Positions 42,795 to 52,778 are shown, counted from the first letter of the stretch. The stretch is DNA of 64,000 bases from an uncultured Clostridia bacterium (GCA_947631115.1 CANRKB010000005.1:1-64000), one strand, 5' to 3'. Made by a program: numbers and translations. The notes: a model not told the origin generated them from the sequence alone.

Positions 42795-43856
42795 CTAACC
42801 CTCTTTGTTCCGCGCATTTTCCCCCAGAAGCAGTATCGCGCACATTGCCAAAAGACAAACCGACAGCGCCGCGTTACCCGAAAACGCGCTTGTATAGGCG
42901 TTGCCCGCAATTGTTTCTTCGCTGATATTCGGGAGGAAAAGCTGGAACAGCGCAGAAAATCCCGCGCTGAGAGCCGCGGCAGGTATTCTTGACAGCAGAA
43001 ATTTTCCGAGAGGAATCTTTCCCCCGACTATCGCCGTTATCTGGAGTATAACGCAAACTCCCCCGAAGCTCAGAAGCGCCGCGCATATCGGCATTTCTCC
43101 CGCCGTCATTTCCTTTATCCTCGTGACTTCTAAAACAGACGAGAATATAACGGCGTTTTCGCCGAGCGGCAGGAAAGCGCCTGTTTCTTCCAACAACGCC
43201 GAAATGACCGAGAAAATAACTATCATCGTACAGACGGAGAACATAGCCTTTGCCGCGGCGGAAACCGAATTTATGAAACAGCCCGCGCTGAGGTCAAACC
43301 CGCCGTCCGCTTTTTTAAGAGTTACCTTTTCTTTTGATAAAACTACTGCCGCCATAACAAGCGAGGAAAGAAAGCACGATAAAAACATAAATGTTCCCGC
43401 AAGGGCGCTGTTGAATACGGCTTTTCCCACCATACCTATTATAAACGACGGTCCGCTTCCGAAACAACAGCACATAAGCCTTGCCGCGTCGTTTTTCGCG
43501 AGCCTGTTTTCACTTACGAGAGAGGAAAGCAGGCTTGCTCCGACAGGGTAGCCCCCGATATTTGAGAGCAGTATCAGCCCGCATATCTCCTCGTCCGTTT
43601 TCAGCATTTTCGACAGAACGAACGTAAACGGTTTTAGCGCGGTCTTATACAGTCCGCTTTTTTGAAGATACATTGCCAGAGCCGAAAACGCAAACAGCGA
43701 CGGAATAATTATTTCAAGGCAGTCAGATACGGCGCTTGAAACCGAAGCGCGCGCCTTGTCGGAAAATATCAGCAAAAATCCCGCCGCAAAGAGAGCCGCC
43801 GCGGAGAGGGTCATTATCTTTATGTTTTTAAGTTTCCTTGGCATTGACCCCTGCAA
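42795..43856 (-). CDS. Sporulation/nucleoside-recognition integral membrane protein (YlbJ-like)
   Basis: Multi-TM; CLEIIIPSLFAFSALAMYLQKSG...LLSNIGGYPVGASLLSSLV. Confidence 0.75.
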   Translation of the reverse strand: MQGSMPRKLKNIKIMTLSAAALFAAGFLLIFSDKARASVSSAVSDCLEIIIPSLFAFSALAMYLQKSGLYKTALKPFTFVLSKMLKTDEEICGLILLSNIGGYPVGASLLSSLVSENRLAKNDAARLMCCCFGSGPSFIIGMVGKAVFNSALAGTFMFLSCFLSSLVMAAVVLSKEKVTLKKADGGFDLSAGCFINSVSAAAKAMFSVCTMIVIFSVISALLEETGAFLPLGENAVIFSSVLEVTRIKEMTAGEMPICAALLSFGGVCVILQITAIVGGKIPLGKFLLSRIPAAALSAGFSALFQLFLPNISEETIAGNAYTSAFSGNAALSVCLLAMCAILLLGENARNKEG

Positions 43857-44214
43857 CTCCTCCCGCCGCGCCGAAAATAACGCTTAGTATTATCTTTACA
43901 AAGAGCATAAAGCTCCCCGCTTTTCCGAATATTATTGAAAGCAGAATTATCGGCACAATAAATGCCGCTCCGCATAACGCCCCTGTTTTAAGTCCCGCTT
44001 TTCTTTTAATTTTACCGACAAGCCGCCCGTCTATAAAGCTCCCTGCGGCGATTGCGAATATTGCCGCCGCGCCCGCTAAAGCCGTAATGTCGGTTATAAG
44101 CACTATAAGCGCGGCTATCCCCGAAATTAAAAGCAGCGCCGCATACCCCGCCGCTATCCCTGCGGCATAAGGGATAAACCGAGGATCTTTCTTCTTTTTC
44201 CGCATAAATATCAC
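43828..44214 (-). CDS. TIGR04086-like membrane protein
   Basis: ~120 aa four-TM glycine-rich protein. Confidence 0.65.
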   Translation of the reverse strand: MIFMRKKKKDPRFIPYAAGIAAGYAALLLISGIAALIVLITDITALAGAAAIFAIAAGSFIDGRLVGKIKRKAGLKTGALCGAAFIVPIILLSIIFGKAGSFMLFVKIILSVIFGAAGGVAGVNAKET

Positions 44215-44254
44215 CCCTAAGGGATTTTATGCGGGATATGGACGGGGTAGAACG

Positions 44255-44453
44255 CAGTGTACAGTGTACAATGTACAGTATTCAGTTATGGTATCCGCTT
44301 CGCGGATAATATTAGATTGTTATCGGACTGAAACGTTTTTGAGCGCTACCGGAAAAGTTAAGCTTGTGTGCCTTTAATTTAAAAACAATCTAAATCCGTC
44401 CGCCGAAAGGCGGACACCGAAACTGAATACTGTACACTGTCCACTGTACACTG
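44255..44453. repeat. REPIN-like palindromic element, family 2 copy 2
   Basis: GTACAGT heptads in both arms; hairpins TATCCGCTTCGCGGATA and GTCCGCCGAAAGGCGGAC; core in reverse orientation. Confidence 0.85.
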
Positions 44454-44688
44454 CCATCGTGTGCTTTATACTCTACCAGCAGTGCATAATATAAGTAAAC
44501 AGAATGTTTCCAAATTCAACTTTTATTTCAAAAACCGCTTTAAATCCTTGATTTGTGACTTTTAACAGAAAGTTTATAAAAAATTTCAGAAATTCTATTG
44601 CAATTTACAAATAAATGTGTTAGAATGTAAGTTGTAGATAAGTGTCCGATTTTTCGGATACCGAATAAAACTTAGGAGGAATAAACCA

Positions 44689-47600
44689 ATGGCTAGAGAA
44701 AAGCTAACGATGGACGGCAATAACGCCGCGGGTCACGTTTCTTATGCGTTTACCGATCTGGCTGCTATTTACCCCATCACCCCTTCTTCCGTTATGGCGG
44801 AAGTTACAGATTCCTGGGCTACTGCCGGGAGAAAGAACATTTTCGGCGAAACCGTAAAGGTCGTTGAAATGCAGTCGGAAGCCGGCGCTGCGGGCGCTGT
44901 TCACGGCTCGCTTTCCGCCGGAGCGCTTACAACTACATATACCGCTTCGCAGGGTCTGCTCCTTATGATCCCGAATATGTATAAGATCGCGGGCGAACTG
45001 CTTCCGTCGGTTATTCACGTTTCGGCAAGAGCTGTTGCTTCAAACGCTCTTTCGATCTTCGGCGACCACAGCGATATTTACGCTTGCCGTCAGACGGGCT
45101 ACGCTATGCTCTGCTCGACCAACCCCCAGGAAGTTATGGACCTCGGAGCTGTCGCTCACCTTTCCACAATAAAGGGAAGAGTTCCTTTCCTGCACTTCTT
45201 TGACGGTTTCCGTACCTCTCACGAGATCCAGAAGATCGAGGTATGGGATTATAACGATCTTGCGGAAATGGTAGATATGGACGCTGTTCAGGCATTCCGC
45301 AACAGAGCGCTTAACCCCGAACACCCCGTTCTTCACGGTACTGCTCAGAACCCCGACATCTTCTTCCAGGGAAGAGAAGCTTGCAACACTTATTATAATA
45401 ATATACCCGCTATCGTTACGGAGTATATGGACAAGGTAAATGCCAAGATCGGCACGAACTACAAGCTGTTCAACTACTACGGCGCTCCCGACGCCGAGCA
45501 GGTTATAGTCGCTATGGGTTCCGTATGCGATACTATCGAGGAAACTATCGACTATATGCTCGCGCAGGGCAAGAAAGTCGGACTTGTAAAGGTTAGACTT
45601 TACAGACCGTTCGTTTCAAAGGCTCTTGTTGAGGCTATTCCCGAAACAGTAAAGAAGATAACCGTTCTCGACAGAACGAAAGAACCCGGCTCAATGGGCG
45701 AGCCTCTCTATCTTGACGTTGTTGCCGCTCTCAACAGAGAAGGCAAGTTCCAGAACGTTCCGATCTTTACGGGTCGTTACGGTCTCGGTTCAAAGGACTG
45801 CAACCCGTCCCACATCATCGCCGTTTACAACAATACGGATAAGCCCGTATTCACTGTCGGCATCGAGGACGATGTTACAAACCTTTCGCTTAAGGTCACT
45901 GAAAACCCGAACACCACTCCCGAAGGCACGACCTGCTGCAAGTTCTGGGGTCTCGGCTCGGACGGTACTGTCGGCGCAAACAAGAACTCCATCAAGATCA
46001 TCGGCGACCATACCGACATGTACGCTCAGGCATATTTCGCATACGACTCCAAGAAGTCGGGCGGCGTAACCATTTCTCACCTGAGATTCGGTAAGACTCC
46101 GATAAAGTCCACCTACTTCATAAACAAGGCGAACTTTGTCGCTTGTCATAACCCGTCGTATATCGACAAGTATGATATGGTTGAGGACGTTATCCCCGGC
46201 GGTTCGTTCCTGCTCAACTGCCAGTGGTCTGTAGACGAGCTTGATGAAAAGCTCCCTGCTCCCGTAAAGGCATACATCGCAAAGAACAACATCAACTTCT
46301 ACATAATCAACGCTATCAAGGTAGCTAAGGAGATAGGTCTCGGCAATAAGACCAACACCGTTCTTCAGTCGGCGTTCTTCTCAATTGCAAACATCATCCC
46401 CGCCGATCAGGCTATCGAATACATGAAGAAAGCGGCTTATAAGTCGTTTGCAAAGAAAGGCGAGGACATCGTAAACATGAACTACGCCGCTATCGAAAGA
46501 GGCGCAGGCGAGGTTATAAAAGTTGACGTTCCCGCTTCTTGGGCTAACGCAGAGGGCGAGCTTGTTCACCCGCACTTCGAGGGCGACAACAAGTTCCTTA
46601 TAGACTTTGTAAACAAGATCCAGGTTCCCGTAAATGCTCAGCGCGGCGATCAGCTCCCTGTTTCGACGTTCGTTGACATTGCAGACGGCACGTTCCCGCA
46701 GGGTTCCGCTGCGTTTGAAAAGCGCGGTATCGCTGTAGACGTTCCCAAGTGGATTCCCGAAAATTGTATCCAGTGTAACAACTGCGCAATGGTATGCCCG
46801 CACGCTGTTATCCGTCCGTTCGTTTACACCGAGGAGCAGGCTGCAAAGCTTCCCGAGGGCGTAGTTACAAAGGACGCCACGGCAATGCCCGGAATGAAGT
46901 ATACCATGGCTATTTCCACTCTCGACTGCACGGGCTGCGGCGTTTGCGCTAATATCTGCCCTGCGGGCGCAAAGGACAAGGCAAAGAACGCGCTCGTTAT
47001 GTCGCCTATTGAGACGGTTATGGAACAGCAGAAGTTCTTCGATTATGCTGTTGCAAATGACAACTCGAATGACGCGGCAGTTGAGAAGTTTAAAGAGAGC
47101 ACCATCAAGGGCGCTCAGTTCAAGCAGCCGCTGCTCGAATTCTCGGGCGCTTGCGCGGGCTGCGGAGAAACTCCCTATGCTAAGCTCGTAACTCAGCTCT
47201 TCGGCGACAGAATGTACATTGCAAACGCTACGGGCTGCTCGTCTATCTGGGCAGGCTCCGAGCCTTCGACTCCTTATACTACAAACAAGGAAGGTCATGG
47301 TCCCGCTTGGGGCAACTCGCTGTTTGAGGACAACGCAGAGTTCGGTCTCGGTATGTTCCTCGCTCAGGATACTCTCAGAAACAGAGCGCAGAACTGCCTG
47401 AAGGTTCTCCGCGAAAAGGCTGAGGGCAAGGGCAACGCCGAAATGGTCGGACTTATCGACAAGTATTTTGAAACAAAGAACGACGGCAAGGCAAACGCTG
47501 AGGCTACAAAGGCTCTTGTAGCAAAGATCGAGGCTTGCAACTGCGGAAGCAAGGAAGCAACGGATGTTCTCGCGCTCAAGCAGTACCTCTCAAAGAAGAG

Positions 47601-48267
47601 CCAGTGGATCCTTGGCGGCGACGGCTGGGCTTATGATATTGGTTACGGCGGACTTGACCACGTTATTGCTTCGGGCAAGAACGTAAATATCCTCGTATTC
47701 GATACCGAGGTTTACTCGAACACGGGCGGCCAGGCTTCCAAGGCCACAAACGTCGGAGCTGTTGCGCAGTTTGCTGCGGGCGGTAAGGACGTAAAGAAGA
47801 AAGACCTCGCGGGCATAGCTATGAACTATGGTTATGTATATGTTGCTCAGATAGCAATGGGCGCGGACAGAAACCAGTGCTTGAAGGCAATCGCAGAGGC
47901 TGAAGCTTATGACGGACCTTCGCTGATAATCGCTTATGCTCCTTGTATCAACCACGGTATCAAGGGCGGACTTACAATAGCTCAGCAGGTAGAGAAAGAG
48001 GCGGTAGAGGCAGGTTATTGGCACTTGTTCCGCTTTAATCCCGCGCTCGCTGACGAGGGCAAGTCTCCGTTCACTCTCGACAGCAAGGCTCCAACGGGCG
48101 ACTACAAGGCATTTATGATGAGAGAAGTTCGCTATAACTCTCTTATGCGTGCTAATCCCGACAGAGCTACCGTTCTGTTCGACAAGGCGGTTGCAAACTC
48201 CAAGGCTAAGTACGATCACCTTGTTGAATTGCAGAAGGCTTATAAGGAAGAGTTTGAGAAAGCTTAA
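44689..48267 (+). CDS. nifJ: Pyruvate:ferredoxin (flavodoxin) oxidoreductase
   Basis: MDGNNAAGHVSYAFTDLAAIYPITPSSVMAE; CIQCNNCAMVCPHAVIRP and CTGCGVCANICPA ferredoxin motifs; TPP domain. Confidence 0.97.
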   Translation: MAREKLTMDGNNAAGHVSYAFTDLAAIYPITPSSVMAEVTDSWATAGRKNIFGETVKVVEMQSEAGAAGAVHGSLSAGALTTTYTASQGLLLMIPNMYKIAGELLPSVIHVSARAVASNALSIFGDHSDIYACRQTGYAMLCSTNPQEVMDLGAVAHLSTIKGRVPFLHFFDGFRTSHEIQKIEVWDYNDLAEMVDMDAVQAFRNRALNPEHPVLHGTAQNPDIFFQGREACNTYYNNIPAIVTEYMDKVNAKIGTNYKLFNYYGAPDAEQVIVAMGSVCDTIEETIDYMLAQGKKVGLVKVRLYRPFVSKALVEAIPETVKKITVLDRTKEPGSMGEPLYLDVVAALNREGKFQNVPIFTGRYGLGSKDCNPSHIIAVYNNTDKPVFTVGIEDDVTNLSLKVTENPNTTPEGTTCCKFWGLGSDGTVGANKNSIKIIGDHTDMYAQAYFAYDSKKSGGVTISHLRFGKTPIKSTYFINKANFVACHNPSYIDKYDMVEDVIPGGSFLLNCQWSVDELDEKLPAPVKAYIAKNNINFYIINAIKVAKEIGLGNKTNTVLQSAFFSIANIIPADQAIEYMKKAAYKSFAKKGEDIVNMNYAAIERGAGEVIKVDVPASWANAEGELVHPHFEGDNKFLIDFVNKIQVPVNAQRGDQLPVSTFVDIADGTFPQGSAAFEKRGIAVDVPKWIPENCIQCNNCAMVCPHAVIRPFVYTEEQAAKLPEGVVTKDATAMPGMKYTMAISTLDCTGCGVCANICPAGAKDKAKNALVMSPIETVMEQQKFFDYAVANDNSNDAAVEKFKESTIKGAQFKQPLLEFSGACAGCGETPYAKLVTQLFGDRMYIANATGCSSIWAGSEPSTPYTTNKEGHGPAWGNSLFEDNAEFGLGMFLAQDTLRNRAQNCLKVLREKAEGKGNAEMVGLIDKYFETKNDGKANAEATKALVAKIEACNCGSKEATDVLALKQYLSKKSQWILGGDGWAYDIGYGGLDHVIASGKNVNILVFDTEVYSNTGGQASKATNVGAVAQFAAGGKDVKKKDLAGIAMNYGYVYVAQIAMGADRNQCLKAIAEAEAYDGPSLIIAYAPCINHGIKGGLTIAQQVEKEAVEAGYWHLFRFNPALADEGKSPFTLDSKAPTGDYKAFMMREVRYNSLMRANPDRATVLFDKAVANSKAKYDHLVELQKAYKEEFEKA

Positions 48268-48301
48268 TAAGGCATTATAATCAGGCTCAATAACACTAAA
48301 A

Positions 48302-48325
48302 GGCGGTCGAAGAGATTCGACCGCC
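48302..48325 (+). terminator. Hairpin downstream of nifJ
   Basis: GGCGGTCGAA gaga TTCGACCGCC. Confidence 0.7.
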
Positions 48326-48508
48326 GATGTTTTATACATAATTTCGCAGATGTTCGAGGATAATCAGTTAAAATTAAATCAACAGAAAACCGCGAACGTG
48401 TTGTTTGAAATAGAAATGTTCGGTGTTATAATAAAGATACAAAAAGAAATGCGGCGCAGATAAATGCACGGCATTAAAAACAAAACATTAAAACGGAGGT
48501 ATCTTATT

Positions 48509-48868
48509 ATGAACACGGACAAAATTTATGCAGAGGCTATCGTAAACGAGTATTCAAAAAAGAGCGCGACAAAGGTCGTGCAGCTTAAAAAGCTGGACAG
48601 GGCGGCAAAATTGCCCGCTCAGATATTTACCTATACATTCGGCATTATCTGCGCGCTTGTCGCGGGCGTGGGAATGTGCCTTTGTATGGGCGTTATAGGC
48701 GAAGGAACGACAGCTTCTATGATAATGGGGCTTGTTATAGGAATTATAGGTTTTATCGGGACTGCCGTCAATTATCCTATTTATAAGAGTATTCTTCAGA
48801 AAAGCAAGGATAAATATGCGGGCGATATAATACGCCTTGCAAGAGAAATAGCCGACAGCGAGAAATAA
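48509..48868 (+). CDS. Small membrane protein, hypothetical
   Basis: MNTDKIYAEAIVNEYSKKSATKVVQLKKLDRAAK + 2 TM; GGAGG before ATG 48509. Confidence 0.75.
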   Translation: MNTDKIYAEAIVNEYSKKSATKVVQLKKLDRAAKLPAQIFTYTFGIICALVAGVGMCLCMGVIGEGTTASMIMGLVIGIIGFIGTAVNYPIYKSILQKSKDKYAGDIIRLAREIADSEK

Positions 48869-48922
48869 AGTATATCATATCCGAGCGCTGATAAAAAAAC
48901 ATTAAGAAAGAGGGTAAAACGG

Positions 48923-49546
48923 TTGAACAAAGCGGAAAGCAAATATTTCAGTACAGCCGCACGAATGGACGAGGCACTTATTGAATGTCTGGAAAAAAAG
49001 GATCTTGAGTACATTACGGTAAAGGAAATATGCGAAAAAGCAGGCGTCAACCGTTCTACCTTTTATCTTCATTATGAAACTATCGCGGACCTTTTGAACG
49101 AGTGCGTTGAATACACAAATAAAAAGTGCTTTAAAAAGTTTTCGCCGGAGCTTTCGGACGTGAAAAAGAGATTAAGCTCGGAAAATATAAAGGACTTAAT
49201 CTTTATCTCTCCCGAATATCTAAAACCCTTTTTTGAGTTTGTACGCGAAAATAAACGACTGTTCAAGGTCGTGCTTTTAAACCCTTCGGTTTTTGACACC
49301 GAAAATACCTTTATAAGACTGTTCGACGAGGTATTTTCTCCCGCAATGGATAAGTTTAAAATTGAAAAACAGCAAAAGCCCTATGTAATACATTTCTATC
49401 TCGGCGGGATAATATCGGTAGTAAAAGAGTGGATAAAAAATAACTGTGCGGACACTATCGAGGATATAACGGAAATATGTATGTCCTGTATTGCGCCAAG
49501 CGGTATTGAAGGCGGACTTGAAAACCGCCGGAGAGATCTGAAATGA
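48923..49546 (+). CDS. TetR/AcrR family transcriptional regulator (TTG start)
   Basis: ECLEKKDLEYITVKEICEKAGVNRSTFYLHYETIADLL. Confidence 0.9.
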   Translation: MNKAESKYFSTAARMDEALIECLEKKDLEYITVKEICEKAGVNRSTFYLHYETIADLLNECVEYTNKKCFKKFSPELSDVKKRLSSENIKDLIFISPEYLKPFFEFVRENKRLFKVVLLNPSVFDTENTFIRLFDEVFSPAMDKFKIEKQQKPYVIHFYLGGIISVVKEWIKNNCADTIEDITEICMSCIAPSGIEGGLENRRRDLK

Positions 49547-50259
49547 AAGACAAGAGCAGTATATTAAAATTTAAAAACGACAAGCTGTTCAGAGCCGAAG
49601 TTCTCTTGTATTTCAGCCTTGCAATAAATCTCGTTTACGCGCTGCTGCAGGGCATAAACGGGATAGCCGCGCGCTCTGTATGGTCGGGAACGCTCGCGTT
49701 TTATTATCTCACTTTAAGCGTCATTCGCTTTTCCTTGCTTATAGGGCGCGGAAAAATGACGCTTTTGAAAAAATGGAAAAGATATATCGCTTGCGGCGCT
49801 GTTATGCTGCTTTTGGTATTTGCCTTATTCGGTATACATTACATAACGCTGTATATGGAGCATACAATAGTTTATCCGGGATATATGATCTATGCTATAG
49901 CCGCATACACTTTTTATTCGGCGATTGCGGCAGTAAGAAACATAGTTGTATACAGAGCTTATCATGATCCCGTTCTTTCTGCGAGTAAAGCCCTTTCGCT
50001 CGCGACTGCGGCTATTTCCATGTATTCGCTGCAGTCCGCTCTTATCTCGGCATTCGGCAATTCGGAAGAATTCAGGATAATTATGGGAAATTGCCTCGGA
50101 GCGGCAGTGTTTTTGCTTATTCTGTCGGTGTCTGTCTATATGCTGATAAGAGGGCTTTTAGAAGTAAGAGGCTGTAGTCAGTTGACAGTGGACAGTGGAC
50201 AGTATTCAGTTATGGTGCCCGCTGGCGCGGGCATTTTTTTGATTGTTTTTAGTCAATAG
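49543..50259 (+). CDS. Hypothetical membrane protein; C-terminus encoded by inserted palindromic element
   Basis: Multi-TM; last ~30 aa (GCSQLTVDSGQYSVMVPAGAGIFLIVFSQ) lie inside the repeat at 50171-50386. Confidence 0.75.
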   Translation: MKDKSSILKFKNDKLFRAEVLLYFSLAINLVYALLQGINGIAARSVWSGTLAFYYLTLSVIRFSLLIGRGKMTLLKKWKRYIACGAVMLLLVFALFGIHYITLYMEHTIVYPGYMIYAIAAYTFYSAIAAVRNIVVYRAYHDPVLSASKALSLATAAISMYSLQSALISAFGNSEEFRIIMGNCLGAAVFLLILSVSVYMLIRGLLEVRGCSQLTVDSGQYSVMVPAGAGIFLIVFSQ

Positions 50260-50386
50260 GCACACAAGCAAAACGGTTACGGTAGCGCTTGAAAACGTTT
50301 CAGTCCGATAACAATCTAAACAATGCCCGCGCCAGCGGGCACCATAACTGAATACTGTCCACTGTCCACTGTCAACTGACTACAGC
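50171..50386. repeat. REPIN-like palindromic element, family 2 copy 3, perfect 65-bp inverted repeats
   Basis: GCTGTAGTCAGTTGACAGTGGACAGTGGACAGTATTCAGTTATGGTGCCCGCTGGCGCGGGCATT at left, exact reverse complement at right. Confidence 0.95.
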
Positions 50387-50725
50387 GTCGCTCGCCGTAT
50401 ATTCTTCAAGCGAGCCTGACTTTACCTGTATACAGATATAGCTTATCGGGGAATTGTCCGCCGCAAAGAACTGTCTTTTAGCCGCGGGGGAAATTCTCAG
50501 CCAGTCGCCTGCGTTAAGCTCTACGCTCTCTCCGTCAATGACAGCTTTTCCGCTTCCCGAAAGTACAGCATAGATCTCCTCGTTTTTCTTGTGAGAATGT
50601 ACAAAAGGCACGCTCGCGCCTGCGGGAAGATTGTTTATGCTGATCTCCGCGCCCGTGAGAGAAAGCTTGTCGTGAAGCTCGGTTCTTGCTTCTTGTCCTA
50701 CGTTTACTTTTGTAAAATTGCTCAT
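50372..50725 (-). CDS. Cupin domain-containing protein
   Basis: VPFVHSHKKNEEIYAVLSGSGKAVIDGESVELNAGDWLRISP. Confidence 0.92.
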   Translation of the reverse strand: MSNFTKVNVGQEARTELHDKLSLTGAEISINNLPAGASVPFVHSHKKNEEIYAVLSGSGKAVIDGESVELNAGDWLRISPAAKRQFFAADNSPISYICIQVKSGSLEEYTASDAVVS

Positions 50726-50775
50726 AATAATGACCTCCGAATAAAAATAGTTGTAACCTTTATTGTTACAACCAT

Positions 50776-50890
50776 ATTATAGCAAAATTAAGTTGTAATG
50801 TCAATACTTACAGCGTATATTTGTACGCTTGCACAATTTTTTCTTAGTTTCATTGTAACTATTGACATTACAACAAAGAAGTGTTATAAT
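50776..50890. promoter_or_regulatory. Divergent promoters with shared TTGACATTACAAC operator motifs
   Basis: Minus: TTGACATTACAACTTAATTTTGCTATAAT; plus: TTGACATTACAACAAAGAAGTGTTATAAT; 15-bp inverted repeat GTTGTAATGTCAATA/TATTGACATTACAAC. Confidence 0.85.
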
Positions 50891-50916
50891 GAATTAAAAG
50901 GGCAGGGGGTGTTTTT

Positions 50917-51339
50917 GTGCAGTTTTCTTCAAGATTTACTATAGCGACGCATATTTTGCTTTGCATTGCGATGTTTGAAAAAGAAACCAAGGTGACTTCA
51001 AATTTCCTTTCGGGAAGTATAAATGTAAATCCCGTTATTATACGGAATATTCTTGGCTCGCTTTCGTCGGCGGGAATGGTAGGGATAAAACAGGGAATAG
51101 GCGGCGCGTATCTTGCGAAGCCTGCGGAGGAAATAACGCTGCTTGATATATTCAAAGCGGTAGAAAAAGAAGAGTCGCTTTTCCATTTTCACGAGAACCC
51201 GAACCCCGAATGTCCTATCGGAAGAACCATTCATTCGGTCATGGACGGTAAAATTGAAACAATACAATCGGCAATGGAGAACGAAATGAAAGATATAACT
51301 TTGAGCAGACTTCTGGAAGAAGCAAAGGAAAAAATGTAA
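50917..51339 (+). CDS. Rrf2 family transcriptional regulator (GTG start)
   Basis: FSSRFTIATHILLCIAMFEKETKVTSNFLSGSINVNPVIIRNILGSLSSAGMVGIKQGIGGAYLAKPAEEITLLDIFKAVE. Confidence 0.92.
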   Translation: MQFSSRFTIATHILLCIAMFEKETKVTSNFLSGSINVNPVIIRNILGSLSSAGMVGIKQGIGGAYLAKPAEEITLLDIFKAVEKEESLFHFHENPNPECPIGRTIHSVMDGKIETIQSAMENEMKDITLSRLLEEAKEKM

Positions 51340-51360
51340 CGCTGTCAACTGCCGACAGCG
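51340..51360. repeat. Solo family-2 end/hairpin between convergent genes
   Basis: CGCTGTC aactgcc GACAGCG, matches right end of copy 1 (CTGTCAATTGCCGACAGC). Confidence 0.55.
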
Positions 51361-52481
51361 TCGGCTATCACGTTTCCCAAAAGCTCTCCCGTGTAAAGAG
51401 CTTCATCGAGGGAGTTTCCGTGGCTTCCCACTTCAATAAGAAGCGCTCCCGTAGATAAATTCTGATTATAACACCTGTAATCAAACAGCACGGGTCTCGC
51501 AAGACTCGGATATGCCGTTTCGGCGCAATTCTGGAGCAGACACGCAAGCTTGAAGTTTTCCATATAATCGGGCATATCGAAAGTGCCGTTGTCACAACCC
51601 GATATTATCATAAACTGCGCGGCATTCTTCCCGTTGATTTCGGCAACAGGCGCGGGAAGCGAACCGTCGGTGCTTATAATAGCGTCCCTATGCAGGTCGA
51701 TGACGATCTTTATGCTCGGATATTGCTCAAGATCGCGCTTAACCGTTTCAGCGGAGACGGAATAAGCGTCGTTAAACGACGGATAGTCATGCACTTTACA
51801 GTCGTGAACGCTCGAAATCCCGCGTTTTGCAAGAGCGTTGCAGAGAGCGTCGCCGACTGCGGTCATGTTTCTTTTGTCGCTGAATGAGCGGGTCGGGTAT
51901 TTTTCGTCATAACTGTCGGCTTTTGGGAGAAAGCTCTCGGTCGTGTGAGTGTGGTAGATAAGCACCTGCGGCTCGGCGGGGTCATAATTCCCGCCGAGTT
52001 CGGGAAGTTTTTCCGCTGCCGCTTCAAGCACCTCGTTGCTTATGGAAGTACAGTTTCTTATCTGCGCGCCGCTTTTCAGGTTTATGTAGTTTTCCGAAGA
52101 ATATTTCCCATAGTTCATGCGGTATATTTTCCCGCTGTTTTCGGTAAACACCGAATAGTCCGTCTCGTCCGTAAGCTCCGTTTCATTCAGCCTTATGACC
52201 GTTCCGAGTATATCGGGATTTTCGGGAGCATTATTGCTAGAAGAGCTTTGAGATGACGACTGCTGCGAATAAGAAGCGGGATATTCGGAATTATCCTGAA
52301 TTTCGGGAATTTCGGGAATATCGGGCTTGTCCGATTTTGAAGAACTCGAATTGCTTAAGGAAACTCCTGCGGAAAGATATGCAGCCTCGCGCAGAGCCGC
52401 CCCTACGGCATTGTCGGTCCCTATAAGTATCGGGCAGCAAAACGCCGCTATGCACACCAAAAAGTTTCTCAGCTTGCCCAT
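51345..52481 (-). CDS. spoIIP: Stage II sporulation protein P
   Basis: VLIYHTHTTESFLP; KIVIDLHRDAI; likely start MGKLRNFLV at 52481. Confidence 0.9.
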   Translation of the reverse strand: MGKLRNFLVCIAAFCCPILIGTDNAVGAALREAAYLSAGVSLSNSSSSKSDKPDIPEIPEIQDNSEYPASYSQQSSSQSSSSNNAPENPDILGTVIRLNETELTDETDYSVFTENSGKIYRMNYGKYSSENYINLKSGAQIRNCTSISNEVLEAAAEKLPELGGNYDPAEPQVLIYHTHTTESFLPKADSYDEKYPTRSFSDKRNMTAVGDALCNALAKRGISSVHDCKVHDYPSFNDAYSVSAETVKRDLEQYPSIKIVIDLHRDAIISTDGSLPAPVAEINGKNAAQFMIISGCDNGTFDMPDYMENFKLACLLQNCAETAYPSLARPVLFDYRCYNQNLSTGALLIEVGSHGNSLDEALYTGELLGNVIADAVGS

Positions 52482-52570
52482 AATTTCACCCCCGGTGCTA
52501 TGATATTCGAGTGAGGAGAAAAGTATGCATATTGACAGCACTTTGTCATTCAATAGAGTAAAGAGAGGAC

Positions 52571-52778
52571 CGCAGTAGACAGTGTAAAGTGTAAAGTATT
52601 CAGTAAATGGTGTCTGCTAGCGCAGACATTATAAGATTGTTATCGGACTGAAACGTTTTTTGCGTAACCGTAATGTTAGGCTTGTGTGCTTGTTGACTAA
52701 AAACAATCAAAAAATGTCCGCCGAAAGGCGGACACATTCTACTGTACACTTTACACTTTACACTGTATACTGACAGCG
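52571..52778. repeat. REPIN-like palindromic element, family 2 copy 4
   Basis: GTAAAGT heptads in both arms; hairpins GTCTGCTAGCGCAGAC and GTCCGCCGAAAGGCGGAC; core in reverse orientation. Confidence 0.85.

Noticed and set aside
46381-47298. 305-aa minus-strand ORF
   Set aside because: Antisense to nifJ; no protein-like motifs.
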